DNA from: Sphingomonadales bacterium
GTDB taxonomy: Bacteria; Pseudomonadota; Alphaproteobacteria; Sphingomonadales; Sphingomonadaceae
Length of the DNA stretch: 35,205 nucleotides
Assembly (NCBI GenBank): GCA_025351405.1
Contig: JANXVZ010000014.1
Coordinates: 1 to 35,205, forward strand
Reading direction: 5' to 3'
The position numbers and the translations under genes are program-made. Of the stretch, positions 19,107 through 27,555 are shown one piece after another. Below the pieces are notes generated by a model. It searched no databases. It worked only from the letters and a program-made list of their open reading frames with translations, and had not been told where the DNA came from. Positions within the stretch are counted from its first letter, which is position 1, and each line of letters begins with the position of its first letter.

Positions 19107-20945
19107 ATGGCACTGCGTAACATCGCGATCATCGCGCACGTCGATCACGGCAAAACGACGCTCGTCGACCAGCTCTTCCGCCAGTCGGGAACCTTCCGCG
19201 ACAACCAGCGCATCGCCGAGCGCGCCATGGATTCGAACGATCTCGAAAAAGAACGCGGCATCACCATCCTCGCCAAGTGCACGTCGATCGAATGGACCGA
19301 CAAGGCCAAGGGCGAAACCACCCACATCAACATCGTCGATACGCCAGGCCATGCCGATTTCGGCGGTGAGGTCGAACGCATCCTGTCGATGGTCGATGGC
19401 GTCGTCCTGCTCGTCGATGCCGCCGAAGGCCCGATGCCGCAAACCAAGTTCGTCACCGGCAAGGCCCTCGCCCTCGGCCTGCGCCCGATCGTCGTCGTCA
19501 ACAAGATCGATCGCCCCGATGCCCGGGCACAGGAGGTTCTCGACGAAGTCTTCGACCTGTTCGTGACGCTGGAGGCCACCGATGCCCAGCTCGACTTCCC
19601 GGTCATCTTCGCGAGCGGCAGAAACGGCTATGCCGGCCGCGATTCGGAGGTGCGCTCAGGCGACCTGACGCCGCTGTTCGAAACCATCATCGCCCATGTG
19701 CCGCCGCCGGCCGCCGACGTCGATGGCGAGTTCAAGATGCTGGTGTCGCTGCTCGATCGCGACAATTTCGTCGGCCGCATCCTCACCGGGCGCATCCTGT
19801 CGGGCACGCTGCGCCTCAACACCCAGATCCGCGCGCTCAACCCCGATGGCAAGGTCGTCGAGGAAGGCCGCGCGTCGAAAATCTTTGCCTTCAGGGGCCT
19901 AGAGCGCGTGCCGGTCGACGAGGCTAAGGCTGGCGACATCATCGCGCTCGCCGGTTTCAGCAAGGCCACCGTTGCCGACACCATCGCCGATATCTCGGTG
20001 ACCGAGCCGCTGCACGCCCAGCCGATCGATCCGCCGACGCTGTCGATGACCTTTTCGGTCAACGATTCGCCCTATGCCGGCCGCGATGGCTCGAAGGTCA
20101 CCAGCCGCATGATTTCCGACCGCCTCAACCGCGAGGCCGAGGGCAATGTTGCGGTCAAGGTGACCGAAAGCGCCTCCAAGGACGCCTTCGAAGTCGCCGG
20201 GCGCGGGGAATTGCAGCTCGGCGTGTTGATCGAGACGATGCGCCGCGAAGGCTTCGAGCTTTCGATTTCGCGCCCGCGCGTCATCTATTCCAAGGACGAG
20301 GCCGGCAAGCGCACCGAGCCCTATGAAATCGTCGTCATCGACGTCGACGAGCAATATTCGGGCACCGTCGTTGAAAAGATGGCCGGCCGCAAAGCCGAAA
20401 TGACCGACATGCGGCCCTCTGGCGGCGGCAAGACGCGGTTGACCTTTTCGGCGCCGGCGCGCGGCCTTATCGGCTATCATGGCGAATTCCTGTCGGACAC
20501 CCGCGGCACCGGCATCATGAACCGGCTGTTCGAGAAATACGGCCCCTACAAGGGCAACGTCTCGGGGCGCGGCAACGGCGTGCTCATCTCCACCGAAACC
20601 GGCGAGGCGGTCGGCTATGCGCTCGGCTACCTCCAGCCGCGCGGCACGCTGATGATCGAGCCGGGCGAAGCGGTTTACCAGGGCATGGTCATCGGCGAAA
20701 ACGCCCGTGACGAAGACCTGGAGGTCAACCCGCTGAAGTCGAAGGCGCTGACCAACTTCCGCGCCTCGGGCAAGGACGATGCCATCCAGTTGTCACCGCC
20801 AAAGCGGCTGACGCTGGAGCAGGCCATCGCCTATATCGACGAGGATGAACTCGTCGAGGTGACGCCCAACTTCATCCGCCTGCGCAAGATCCATCTCGAC
20901 CCCAATGAACGCAAGAAGGCGTCGCGGGCCAAGGCTGCCGGCTAG
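19107..20945 (+). CDS. typA: Translational GTPase TypA/BipA
   Basis: The product is 612 residues. ATG at 19107 gives the canonical beginning [22 protein letters not shown]; an upstream open frame has no family similarity. The GTPase core has the P-loop AHVDHGKT at 10-17, [15 protein letters not shown] (switch II) and NKIDRPDAR (guanine specificity). The C-terminal TypA-specific domain includes [27 protein letters not shown] and [11 protein letters not shown]. TypA binds the 70S ribosome and aids 50S assembly and growth under stress or cold. The 282-base gap upstream, shared with the divergent rodZ-like gene, must hold its promoter; I see AGGA 11 bases before the ATG but no confident promoter boxes. 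Confidence 0.97.
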   Translation: MALRNIAIIAHVDHGKTTLVDQLFRQSGTFRDNQRIAERAMDSNDLEKERGITILAKCTSIEWTDKAKGETTHINIVDTPGHADFGGEVERILSMVDGVVLLVDAAEGPMPQTKFVTGKALALGLRPIVVVNKIDRPDARAQEVLDEVFDLFVTLEATDAQLDFPVIFASGRNGYAGRDSEVRSGDLTPLFETIIAHVPPPAADVDGEFKMLVSLLDRDNFVGRILTGRILSGTLRLNTQIRALNPDGKVVEEGRASKIFAFRGLERVPVDEAKAGDIIALAGFSKATVADTIADISVTEPLHAQPIDPPTLSMTFSVNDSPYAGRDGSKVTSRMISDRLNREAEGNVAVKVTESASKDAFEVAGRGELQLGVLIETMRREGFELSISRPRVIYSKDEAGKRTEPYEIVVIDVDEQYSGTVVEKMAGRKAEMTDMRPSGGGKTRLTFSAPARGLIGYHGEFLSDTRGTGIMNRLFEKYGPYKGNVSGRGNGVLISTETGEAVGYALGYLQPRGTLMIEPGEAVYQGMVIGENARDEDLEVNPLKSKALTNFRASGKDDAIQLSPPKRLTLEQAIAYIDEDELVEVTPNFIRLRKIHLDPNERKKASRAKAAG

Positions 20946-20963
20946 AACCGGGGCTGCCGCAAG

Positions 20964-20979
20964 GGCGGTATCGACCGCC
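20964..20979 (+). terminator. Weak stem-loop after typA (no T-run)
   Basis: GGCGGT (20964-20969) and ACCGCC (20974-20979) pair perfectly around ATCG, 19 bases after the typA stop. There is no following T-run, so it may only stabilise the 3' end or act with Rho. Confidence 0.35.
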
Positions 20980-21069
20980 TGCGACACTTGCACGATTGCG
21001 TGGACCGACCACATGGCTGTCTTAGGCGACGTTACGGTCGCGTTTATGGCCGTTGGGGAGTGAAGCACC

Positions 21070-21684
21070 ATGGACGATGATGATTATGGCTCCGGCCATC
21101 CGGCGCCGCACGTCGAACCGATTCCGCAGGCCGATGCCGAGGCTGCCGTTCGCACGCTGATCCGCTGGGCCGGTGACGACCCGACGCGCGAAGGGCTGCT
21201 GGAGACGCCGGCGCGGGTGGCGCGCGCCTATCGCGAATATTTCCGGGGCTACCAGGAAGACCCCGGCGTGCACCTGTCGAAGACGTTCGGCGAGGTCGGC
21301 GGCTATGACGAGATCGTCATCCTGCGCGACATACCGTTCCAGTCGAACTGCGAGCACCACATGGCGCCGATCATCGGCAAGGCGCACATCGCCTATTTGC
21401 CCAACAAGCGCGTCGTCGGCATTTCCAAGCTGGCACGGGTGCTGCAGGGCTTTGCCAAGCGCCTGCAGGTGCAGGAACGCCTGACCGCCGAAGTCGCCGA
21501 CTGCATCCAGAGCCACCTCGACCCGCTCGGCGTCGCCGTCGTCATCGAGGCAACCCACGCCTGCATGAGCGCGCGCGGCGTGATGACGGCCGGCGTGACG
21601 ATGACCACCAGCCGCATGATGGGGGTGTTCCGCGACGACGATCGCAGCCGCAAGGAAGTGCTTTCGCTGATGGGCAAGGGGTAA
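21070..21684 (+). CDS. folE: GTP cyclohydrolase I FolE
   Basis: The product is 204 residues with GGGGAG upstream of ATG. The zinc ligands are visible: Cys94 and His97 in SNCEHH, and Cys165 in ACMSARG, matching E. coli Cys110, His113 and Cys181. DDPTREGLLETPARVARAY and the substrate region GISKLARVLQGFAKRLQVQERLT are strongly conserved. The enzyme turns GTP into 7,8-dihydroneopterin triphosphate, the first step of folate (and, in some bacteria, queuosine) synthesis. It stands alone here, 124 bases after typA, with no other folate gene beside it. Confidence 0.97.
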   Translation: MDDDDYGSGHPAPHVEPIPQADAEAAVRTLIRWAGDDPTREGLLETPARVARAYREYFRGYQEDPGVHLSKTFGEVGGYDEIVILRDIPFQSNCEHHMAPIIGKAHIAYLPNKRVVGISKLARVLQGFAKRLQVQERLTAEVADCIQSHLDPLGVAVVIEATHACMSARGVMTAGVTMTTSRMMGVFRDDDRSRKEVLSLMGKG

Positions 21685-21711
21685 CAGGCTGTCGTTGCGA
21701 CGCCGGAACGC

Positions 21712-21740
21712 TTAACAATCCGCGAAACCGTGCCTATGGT
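21712..21740 (+). promoter_or_regulatory. Predicted promoter for the PuuD-like gene
   Basis: TTAACA (21712-21717), a 17-base spacer and TATGGT (21735-21740) lie 28 bases before the ATG at 21769. The spacing is ideal and transcription would start about 20 bases before the ATG. Confidence 0.45.
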
Positions 21741-21768
21741 GGCGCAGCACAACAACGGGGCGTAAAAA

Positions 21769-22353
21769 ATGGCGAATATCCTGGGCAATCTCAATCGGGC
21801 GCTGCTGCTCGGCGGCGGCCTGCTGCTGCTGGCGCTGCTGATTTTCCATGGCGATGCGCTGAACCTCTACTGGTTCAACTACTTCCTGCGCTTCTTCCAC
21901 GCGCTGTGTGGCGTGCTGTGGATCGGGCTGCTGTACTATTTCAACTTCGTCCAGATCCCGACGATGCCCAAGGTGCCCGCCGACCTGAAGCCCGCGGTAT
22001 CGAAGTACATCGCTCCCGAAGCGCTGTTCTGGTTCCGCTGGTCGGCGCTGGCGACGCTGGTCATCGGCCTCGCCATCGCCGGCGCGCCGCAGCAGCATTA
22101 CCTCGTCGAGGCGCTGACCTTCCAGGCCGGCTATCGCAACATCGGCACTGGCATGTGGCTGGGCATCATCATGGCCGCCAACGTCTGGATGTTCATCTGG
22201 CCGGCACAGAAGATCGCGCTCGGCATCGTCGATGCCAGCGCCGATGCCAAGGCTGCCGCCGCGAGGAAGGCCATGCTGTTCAGCCGCACCAACTTCGTGC
22301 TCAGCTTCCCGATGCTGTACCTGATGGTGACGCGCGCCGGCTTCGGCGCCTGA
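21769..22353 (+). CDS. PuuD-like membrane protein (urate oxidase N-terminal domain family), membrane domain only
   Basis: The product is 194 residues with about four to five hydrophobic segments: around 10-26, 40-58, 86-104, 128-146 and 172-188. HALCGVLWIGLLYYFNF and the FWFRWSALATLVIG helix match the Urate_ox_N membrane region. In urate hydroxylases of this family the membrane part is followed by a cytochrome c domain with a CXXCH haem motif; here there is none and the protein ends after the last helix. No other purine-degradation gene is in the window. The name PuuD may therefore overstate the function; a small haem- or quinone-linked membrane protein is possible. It has its own likely promoter. 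Confidence 0.8.
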   Translation: MANILGNLNRALLLGGGLLLLALLIFHGDALNLYWFNYFLRFFHALCGVLWIGLLYYFNFVQIPTMPKVPADLKPAVSKYIAPEALFWFRWSALATLVIGLAIAGAPQQHYLVEALTFQAGYRNIGTGMWLGIIMAANVWMFIWPAQKIALGIVDASADAKAAAARKAMLFSRTNFVLSFPMLYLMVTRAGFGA

Positions 22354-22371
22354 TTCAACGCCCGGCGGCGG

Positions 22372-22776
22372 TCAGACCTTCAACGGGTCCATTCCCAGGC
22401 CGCCGCCTGGCGCGCAATCGGGCAGCTCGGCAAAGCGGGCGCGACGGCCATCGCGGCTGATCCACACCCGCAACGACGCGAACTTCGGGCAGGGCTGGTA
22501 GCGCCAGCGAAATTCCCAGCCATCCGCCCATTGCCGCCCCTCGCGAGCGGTGAACAGCTGCATCGGCTCGCCGCTGACCTTGCGATACTGGCCCATCAGC
22601 CTGTCGGCGATGGCCGCCGCCGCCGGGGCATCGATATCGCGGTGGAACACGCCCAGGCCGATCGCACCGGCCAGCACCAGCGCGATGCCGGCGAGCGCCA
22701 GCCGCCGCTTGCCCGGCGCCTTGTCGTGCAGCAGCGTAACGCCGCGCCGCAGGCTGACAGGATCGGAATCAGCCAA
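22372..22776 (-). CDS. Uncharacterised membrane-anchored protein
   Basis: I do not recognise this 134-residue protein. Residues 1-24 are basic, residues 26-44 form one hydrophobic helix (LALAGIALVLAGAIGLGVF), and the rest (about 90 residues) is hydrophilic with two cysteines (QPCPKF and LPDCAPG) that could form a disulfide if periplasmic. Aromatic-rich WADGWEFRWRYQPCP suggests a compact fold. The proposed start is TTG at 22776, because no ATG or GTG occurs upstream before the in-frame stop at 22785-22783; the true start is uncertain. It converges with the PuuD-like gene across 18 bases. Coding status is supported by base composition at third codon positions and the membrane-anchor layout. Confidence 0.65.
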   Translation of the reverse strand: MADSDPVSLRRGVTLLHDKAPGKRRLALAGIALVLAGAIGLGVFHRDIDAPAAAAIADRLMGQYRKVSGEPMQLFTAREGRQWADGWEFRWRYQPCPKFASLRVWISRDGRRARFAELPDCAPGGGLGMDPLKV

Positions 22777-23237
22777 GGTCGGTCAGCGCCGCACGCCTGG
22801 GGCAACGCAGCGACTGGCGGCCGACCCTGTTGGCTCCGAATCGGACAACATCGTCTGGGACGCCGCCCAGGCAGCGCGCGCTCCGGCAACCGGGCAGCGC
22901 ATATCGAGCGAAAACTTTGCCATTGCGCCCTTGTTTAGCGAAGACGATATCAGGTGGCGAGGGCCAGCTTGCCGATCGCCGGTTGCACCGGCGGACAGCG
23001 ACGATAGACCGCTATCGCCGGCTGCGATTGCCAGAGCCGTTCCCGCACCAGCGCGAGCGTCCCCACCCAGCGTCTTCGCGGCACGTTGGTGGCCCCGGCC
23101 GATGCCGCGCATGCAACGGCGATGGCGCCCGCCACCCGCACCGTGCGCCCTGCCGGAACCAAGGCGGAATGCCGCGTTGAAACCCGTCGACGAAGACTTC
23201 TTCTCAGGGGAATAGCGACACCGGGCACCCGCCATCG
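22777..23237. other. Gene-poor interval of about 460 bases with two weak small-ORF candidates
   Basis: No convincing gene was found. Two minus-strand candidates exist. At 22923-22783, ATG with GGG seven bases upstream opens 46 codons (MAKFSLDMRCPVAG...) in the same frame as the uncharacterised gene at 22776 and separated from it by one TGA. At 23228-22950 a 92-codon frame contains a signal-like stretch (VRVAGAIAVACAASAGA) followed by a basic and aromatic tail. Neither resembles a family I know. The interval also supplies upstream sequence for rplU. Confidence 0.4.
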
Positions 23238-23266
23238 TTGACAGCGGCGCCATGTTCCCCTATCGC
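23238..23266 (+). promoter_or_regulatory. Strong predicted promoter for rplU-rpmA
   Basis: A perfect TTGACA (23238-23243) is followed by a 17-base spacer and TATCGC (23261-23266). Transcription would start near 23273, about 66 bases before the rplU ATG. The -10 box touches the first arm of the hairpin at 23265-23293. Confidence 0.65.
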
Positions 23267-23293
23267 CCCGCCTTCGTTCGGCAGGGCTTTTTT
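23265..23293 (+). terminator. Intrinsic terminator overlapping the rplU promoter
   Basis: GCCCCGCC (23265-23272) pairs with GGCAGGGC (23280-23287) with one C-A mismatch around a seven-base loop, followed by six T (23288-23293). Transcripts entering from upstream would carry both arms; a transcript started near 23273 would lack the first arm. Confidence 0.7.
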
Positions 23294-23338
23294 CCGAGTC
23301 CCGCCATCCACATGATTTGAAGCCAAGGTTCTTTCACG

Positions 23339-23626
23339 ATGTTCGCAGTGGTGCGCACCGGCGGCAAGCAATATCGGGTCGCCACCGATGACAAGATCAT
23401 CGTCGAAAGGCTCGACGGCGAAGCCGGCGCGAGCGTCACGCTCGAAACGCTGATGTTCGGCGATGCCGGTGCCATCACCGCCGGTGGCCAGGTCACCGCC
23501 GAAATCGTCGCGCAGACCAAGGGCGACAAGGTCATCATCTTCAAGAAGCGCCGCCGCCACAACTATCGGCGCAAGAACGGTCACCGTCAGCAGCTGACGG
23601 TCCTCAAGATCACCAGCGTAGGTTAA
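23339..23626 (+). CDS. rplU: 50S ribosomal protein bL21
   Basis: The product is 95 residues, beginning [18 protein letters not shown] and containing [18 protein letters not shown], the classic bL21 signature that binds 23S rRNA. AAGG lies about ten bases before the ATG. It precedes rpmA by six bases, the near-universal pairing of these genes. The leader of roughly 65 bases contains the T-tract of a terminator hairpin, which could matter for control. Confidence 0.98.
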   Translation: MFAVVRTGGKQYRVATDDKIIVERLDGEAGASVTLETLMFGDAGAITAGGQVTAEIVAQTKGDKVIIFKKRRRHNYRRKNGHRQQLTVLKITSVG

Positions 23627-23632
23627 GAGACC

Positions 23633-23908
23633 ATGGCACATAAGAAAGCAGGCGGTTCATCCCGCAACGGTCGTGATTCGGCCGGTCGTCGCCTCGGCGT
23701 CAAGCGTTTCGGTGGGCAGGAACTGCTCGCCGGCACCATCATCATCCGCCAGCGCGGCACCCGGGTCCACCCCGGTCGCAACGTCGGCCTCGGCGTTGAT
23801 CACACGCTGTACGCCACCGCGCACGGCATCGTCGTGTTCCACGAGGGCAAGCTGGGCCGCAAGTACGTCAGCGTCGACCCGCGGCCGGAAGCCATTGCGG
23901 CCGAATAG
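23633..23908 (+). CDS. rpmA: 50S ribosomal protein bL27
   Basis: The product is 91 residues, beginning [20 protein letters not shown], whose N-terminal tail reaches the peptidyl-transferase centre. [20 protein letters not shown] is also diagnostic. The N-terminus begins directly with the mature AHKKAGG form, so the prepeptide cleavage known from Firmicutes is not needed. It is co-transcribed with rplU and followed by a strong terminator. Confidence 0.98.
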   Translation: MAHKKAGGSSRNGRDSAGRRLGVKRFGGQELLAGTIIIRQRGTRVHPGRNVGLGVDHTLYATAHGIVVFHEGKLGRKYVSVDPRPEAIAAE

Positions 23909-23941
23909 GCCCGACCGGCTTTTGCCCAACAGGTTTTGAAG

Positions 23942-23970
23942 GGGGAGCCGGGCGACCGGCTCCCCTTTTT
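23942..23970 (+). terminator. Rho-independent terminator of rplU-rpmA
   Basis: A perfect ten-pair stem, GGGGAGCCGG (23942-23951) with CCGGCTCCCC (23956-23965), closes a GCGA tetraloop of the GNRA type and is followed by TTTTTCTTT. It lies 33 bases after the rpmA stop. Confidence 0.95.
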
Positions 23971-23972
23971 CT

Positions 23973-24001
23973 TTGGCGATAATGTGCGCCGCTTCTAGAA
24001 T
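23973..24001 (+). promoter_or_regulatory. Predicted promoter for obgE, giving a nearly leaderless transcript
   Basis: TTGGCG (23973-23978), a 17-base spacer and TAGAAT (23996-24001) follow directly on the rpmA terminator. Transcription would be expected near 24008, only about four bases before the obgE ATG at 24012, which has no recognisable ribosome-binding site. Confidence 0.45.
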
Positions 24002-24011
24002 CGACATCGCA

Positions 24012-25085
24012 ATGCAGTTTCTCGACCAGGCCAAGATCTTCGTGTCGTCGGGTGCCGGCGGCGACGGTGCCGTGTCGTTCCGCCGCGAGAAGTTCGTTGA
24101 ATATGGCGGGCCGGATGGCGGCGATGGCGGCCGCGGCGGCAATGTCGTCATCGAATGTGTCGATGGCCTCAATACCCTCATCGATTTTCGTTACACCCAG
24201 CATTTCCGCGCGGGCCGCGGCGGCCATGGTTCGGGGCGCAACCGCACCGGCGCCGGCGCCGAAGATCGCGTCATCCGCGTCCCCGTCGGCACCCAGTTGC
24301 TGGCCGACGACGACGAACGCACCTTGCTGGCCGATCTCACCCGCCCCGGGGAACGCCTTGTCCTGCTGCGCGGCGGCGACGGCGGCAAGGGCAACAGCCA
24401 CTACAAGAGCAGCACCAACCGCGCGCCGCGCCAGTTCCAGCCGGGCTTCCCCGGCGGCGAGATGTGGATATGGCTGCGGCTCAAGCTCATTGCCGACGCC
24501 GGGCTTCTCGGTGCACCGAATGCCGGCAAATCGACCTTCATCAACGCCGTCTCCAACGCCGCCGCCAAGGTTGGCGCCTATCCGTTCACGACGCTGAAGC
24601 CCCAGTTGGGCGTTGTCGGCCACAAGGGTCGCGAGCTCGTGGTGGCGGACATTCCGGGGTTGATCGCCGGCGCCGCCGAAGGGGTGGGCATCGGCGACCG
24701 CTTTCTTGGCCATGTCGAGCGCTGCCGTGTGCTTCTGCACCTCGTCGATGCCAGTGCGCCGGCCCCGGCCAAGGCCTGGCGCACCGTACGCGACGAACTC
24801 GAAGCCTATGGCGGCGGCCTTGCCGACAAGCCCGAAGTGCTTGCACTGTCGAAATCTGACCTCGTCAGCGCCTCGGGGCTTGCCGCAAAGAAGCGCGCAC
24901 TCGAAAACGCCAGCGGCCAGCCGGTGTTCGTCATGTCCGCCGCCAGCCATGCCGGGGTCGATGCCGTCCTCGACCGGCTGATCGAAGTCGCCGGCCGCGA
25001 CCTCGACGACCGCGACCGCGCCACCCGCGAAGCCGCCGGCCTTGGGCCCGTGGTGCGCGAAATCCGGCGGTGGACGCCCTTGTAA
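24012..25085 (+). CDS. obgE: GTPase ObgE/CgtA
   Basis: The product is 357 residues. ATG at 24012 gives the standard N-terminus [20 protein letters not shown]. The glycine-rich Obg fold covers residues 1-158 ([22 protein letters not shown]). The G domain follows with P-loop GAPNAGKST at 167-175, [10 protein letters not shown] (switch I), [16 protein letters not shown] (switch II) and LSKSDL as the NKxD variant. ObgE acts in late 50S assembly and in stress signalling through (p)ppGpp. It ends TAATG with proB, indicating coupled translation. The usual third domain is short or absent. Confidence 0.97.
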   Translation: MQFLDQAKIFVSSGAGGDGAVSFRREKFVEYGGPDGGDGGRGGNVVIECVDGLNTLIDFRYTQHFRAGRGGHGSGRNRTGAGAEDRVIRVPVGTQLLADDDERTLLADLTRPGERLVLLRGGDGGKGNSHYKSSTNRAPRQFQPGFPGGEMWIWLRLKLIADAGLLGAPNAGKSTFINAVSNAAAKVGAYPFTTLKPQLGVVGHKGRELVVADIPGLIAGAAEGVGIGDRFLGHVERCRVLLHLVDASAPAPAKAWRTVRDELEAYGGGLADKPEVLALSKSDLVSASGLAAKKRALENASGQPVFVMSAASHAGVDAVLDRLIEVAGRDLDDRDRATREAAGLGPVVREIRRWTPL

Positions 25086-26278
25086 TGACGGGGTGGGCGG
25101 TTTCCGAAGGGCTGCCGGAGGCCCGCAACGGCTTCGCCGCAGGCTCTGTGGTGACCCCCGAAAGCCGCTTTTCCCCCGCCGCCTGCGCGCGCCTTGTCGT
25201 CAAGATCGGCTCGTCGCTGCTTATCGACGGCGCGGGAGCCGTGCGGCAGGATTGGTTGGCTTCGGTCGTCGCCGACATCGCGGCGCGGCGCGCGGCCGGC
25301 CAGCAAATCGTGGTGGTGTCGTCCGGGGCGATCGCGCTGGGGGCACGGCGGTTGCAGCTTGCCAGGGGTGGGCGTGCCAGCCTCGAGGATGCGCAGGCTG
25401 CCGCCGCCGTCGGCCAGGTGGCGCTCAGCGCCGTGTGGTCACGGCTGTTGTCCGATGCCGGGCTGACGATGGCACAGGTGTTGCTGACCCTTGGCGATCT
25501 CGAGGACCGGCGACGCTATCTGAACGTGGCGGCGACGCTCGATCGCTTGCTGGCGCTGGGAGCGGTGCCGGTGTTGAACGAGAACGACACAGTCGCCACC
25601 AGCGAGATTCGTTTTGGCGACAATGACCGGCTGGCGGCGCGCGCGGCGCAGGCGGCCGGGGCCGGCGGGGTCATCCTGTTGTCGGACGTCGACGGCCTTT
25701 ATACCGCCAATCCGGCGCGCGATGCCTCGGCGGCGCTGGTGCCGCTGGTGAAAGCGGTGACGCCCGAAATCGAGGCAATGGCCGATGGCGGCAGCGGTTC
25801 GGGCCTCGGCACCGGCGGCATGGCGGCGAAACTGGCGGCGGCGAGGATTGCGGGCGCGGCGGGGATCCATCTCGCGATTGCCGACGGCCGCGGCATGCAT
25901 CCGCTCGCGGCGTTCGGCGCCAGCGGACGGGGCACGGTGTTTCCAGGCGGCGATGGCGCGCGGGCCAAAAAGGCGTGGCTGGCAGGGCGGTTGACGGTGG
26001 CGGGCACCCTGACGATCGACGCGGGCGCAGCGGCGGCATTGCGGCGCGGCAGCAGCCTGCTGGCGGCGGGGGTGACGGCGGTGGAGGGGCGATTTGCCCG
26101 CGGCGACGTCGTGGCGCTGGTTACGGGGGAAGGCGTCCATGTCGGGCGCGGCCTTGCAGGCTATGACGCCGGCGATGCGGTGGCGATTCGCGGCCTTCGC
26201 AACGAGGCGCAAGCCGCGGTTCTTGGCTATGCGCCGCGTGCCGCGATGGTCCACGCCGATCACCTGGTGCTGCTGTGA
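25085..26278 (+). CDS. proB: Glutamate 5-kinase ProB
   Basis: The product is 397 residues from ATG at 25085, which shares a base with the obgE stop (TAATG). An in-frame GTG at 25148 would give 376 residues, nearer the usual length, so the first 21 residues are uncertain. The amino-acid kinase domain shows LVVKIGSSLL, VVVSSGAIALGARRL, LNENDTVATSEIRFGDNDRLAARAA and LLSDVDGLYTANP. GLGTGGMAAKLAAARIA is typical too. A C-terminal PUA domain covers about the last 80 residues. It phosphorylates glutamate as the first step of proline synthesis and forms a unit with proA next door. Confidence 0.96.
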   Translation: MTGWAVSEGLPEARNGFAAGSVVTPESRFSPAACARLVVKIGSSLLIDGAGAVRQDWLASVVADIAARRAAGQQIVVVSSGAIALGARRLQLARGGRASLEDAQAAAAVGQVALSAVWSRLLSDAGLTMAQVLLTLGDLEDRRRYLNVAATLDRLLALGAVPVLNENDTVATSEIRFGDNDRLAARAAQAAGAGGVILLSDVDGLYTANPARDASAALVPLVKAVTPEIEAMADGGSGSGLGTGGMAAKLAAARIAGAAGIHLAIADGRGMHPLAAFGASGRGTVFPGGDGARAKKAWLAGRLTVAGTLTIDAGAAAALRRGSSLLAAGVTAVEGRFARGDVVALVTGEGVHVGRGLAGYDAGDAVAIRGLRNEAQAAVLGYAPRAAMVHADHLVLL

Positions 26279-27555
26279 GCGCGACCGAGATCCCGACCGA
26301 GATCCCGACCGAGATCATAACATCGATGGCGCGCGCGGCGCGCGATGCAACCAGGCTGTTGGCGCGGGCGACGACCGCGGTGAAGGCGCGGGCGATCCGC
26401 AGCGCCGCGGCCGCCATTCGCGCCCGGACCCCTGAACTGCTCGCCGCCAATGTCGCGGATGTCGACGCTGCGCGCGCCGCCGGCATTTCCGACGCGCTGA
26501 TCGACAGGCTGACCCTCGACGTCGGCCGTATCGAAGGCATCGCCCATGGCCTCGATACCGTCGCCGGGCTTGCCGATCCGGTCGGCGAGGTCATCAAGCG
26601 CTGGCGCCAGCCCAATGGCCTGTCGTTCGAGCGGGTGCGGGTGCCGCTGGGGGTCATCGGCATCATCTATGAAAGCCGGCCGGGGGTGACCGCGGATGCG
26701 GCGGCGCTGTGCCTGATGGCGGGCAACGCCTGCCTGCTGCGCGGCGGGTCCGAGGCGGCGCGGTCGAACCGCGTGCTGCTCGATTGCGTCGGCCATGGCC
26801 TGGCGCAGGCGGGCCTGCCTTCCGCCGCGGTGCAGATGGTCCCGGCCGGCGATCGCGCGCTGGTGGGCGCCATGCTGGCGGCGCACGGCCTCATCGACGT
26901 CATCATCCCGCGCGGCGGCAAGGGCCTGGTGGCGCGTGTCCAGGCCGAAGCGCGGGTGCCGGTGCTGGCGCATCTGGATGGCATCAACCACGTCTATGTC
27001 GATGCCTCGGCAGACGCGGCGCAGGCGGTGGCGGTGGCGGTCAATTCCAAGCTGCGCCGCACGGCGGTGTGCGGGGCGATGGAAACGCTGCTCGTCGACC
27101 GCGCCGCGGCGCCGGCCCTGGCGCGCGCCGTGCTGGCCGGCCTTGCCGATGCCGGTTGCCAGTTGCGCGGCGATGCGGGCGCCCAGGCGCTCGATCCCCG
27201 CGTTGCCGAGGCGAGCGCGGCGGACTGGGACACCGAATATCTCGATGCCATCGCCTCGGTGGCCGTCGTCGATGGCGTTGGCGGTGCCATCGCGCATATT
27301 GCGGCGCATGGTTCCGCCCACACCGATGCCATCGTGGCGGAAGACGCGAGGGTGGCGGAGCGCTTTCTCGCCGAGGTCGATAGCGCCATCGTGCTGTGGA
27401 ATGCCTCCACCCAATATGCCGATGGCGGCGAATTCGGCTTCGGCGCCGAGATCGGCATCGCCACCGGGCGGCTGCATGCCCGCGGGCCGGTCGCGCTGGA
27501 GGGCCTGACCACCTACAAGACCCTGGTGCGCGGCCATGGACAAGTCAGGCCGTGA
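26275..27555 (+). CDS. proA: Gamma-glutamyl phosphate reductase ProA
   Basis: The product is 426 residues, started by GTG overlapping the proB stop (GTGA). An ATG at 26326 is an alternative that would skip the repeat region. The aldehyde-dehydrogenase-like fold shows VRVPLGVIGIIYESRPGVTADA, LLRGGSEAARSN, IPRGGKGLV and the catalytic Cys266 in RTAVCGAMETLL. GEFGFGAEIGIATGRLHARGP near the end is diagnostic. It reduces glutamyl-5-phosphate to the semialdehyde with NADPH. Residues 4-15 are TEIP, TEIP, TEII from a 12-base tandem repeat. Its end overlaps nadD as GTGA. Confidence 0.97.
   Translation: MSATEIPTEIPTEIITSMARAARDATRLLARATTAVKARAIRSAAAAIRARTPELLAANVADVDAARAAGISDALIDRLTLDVGRIEGIAHGLDTVAGLADPVGEVIKRWRQPNGLSFERVRVPLGVIGIIYESRPGVTADAAALCLMAGNACLLRGGSEAARSNRVLLDCVGHGLAQAGLPSAAVQMVPAGDRALVGAMLAAHGLIDVIIPRGGKGLVARVQAEARVPVLAHLDGINHVYVDASADAAQAVAVAVNSKLRRTAVCGAMETLLVDRAAAPALARAVLAGLADAGCQLRGDAGAQALDPRVAEASAADWDTEYLDAIASVAVVDGVGGAIAHIAAHGSAHTDAIVAEDARVAERFLAEVDSAIVLWNASTQYADGGEFGFGAEIGIATGRLHARGPVALEGLTTYKTLVRGHGQVRP
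26284..26319 (+). repeat. 12-bp in-frame tandem repeat, three copies, at the proA 5' end
   Basis: accgagatcccg occurs at 26284-26295 and 26296-26307, followed by accgagatcata at 26308-26319. The first two copies are identical. It encodes residues 4-15 of ProA if the GTG at 26275 is used. Confidence 0.93.
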
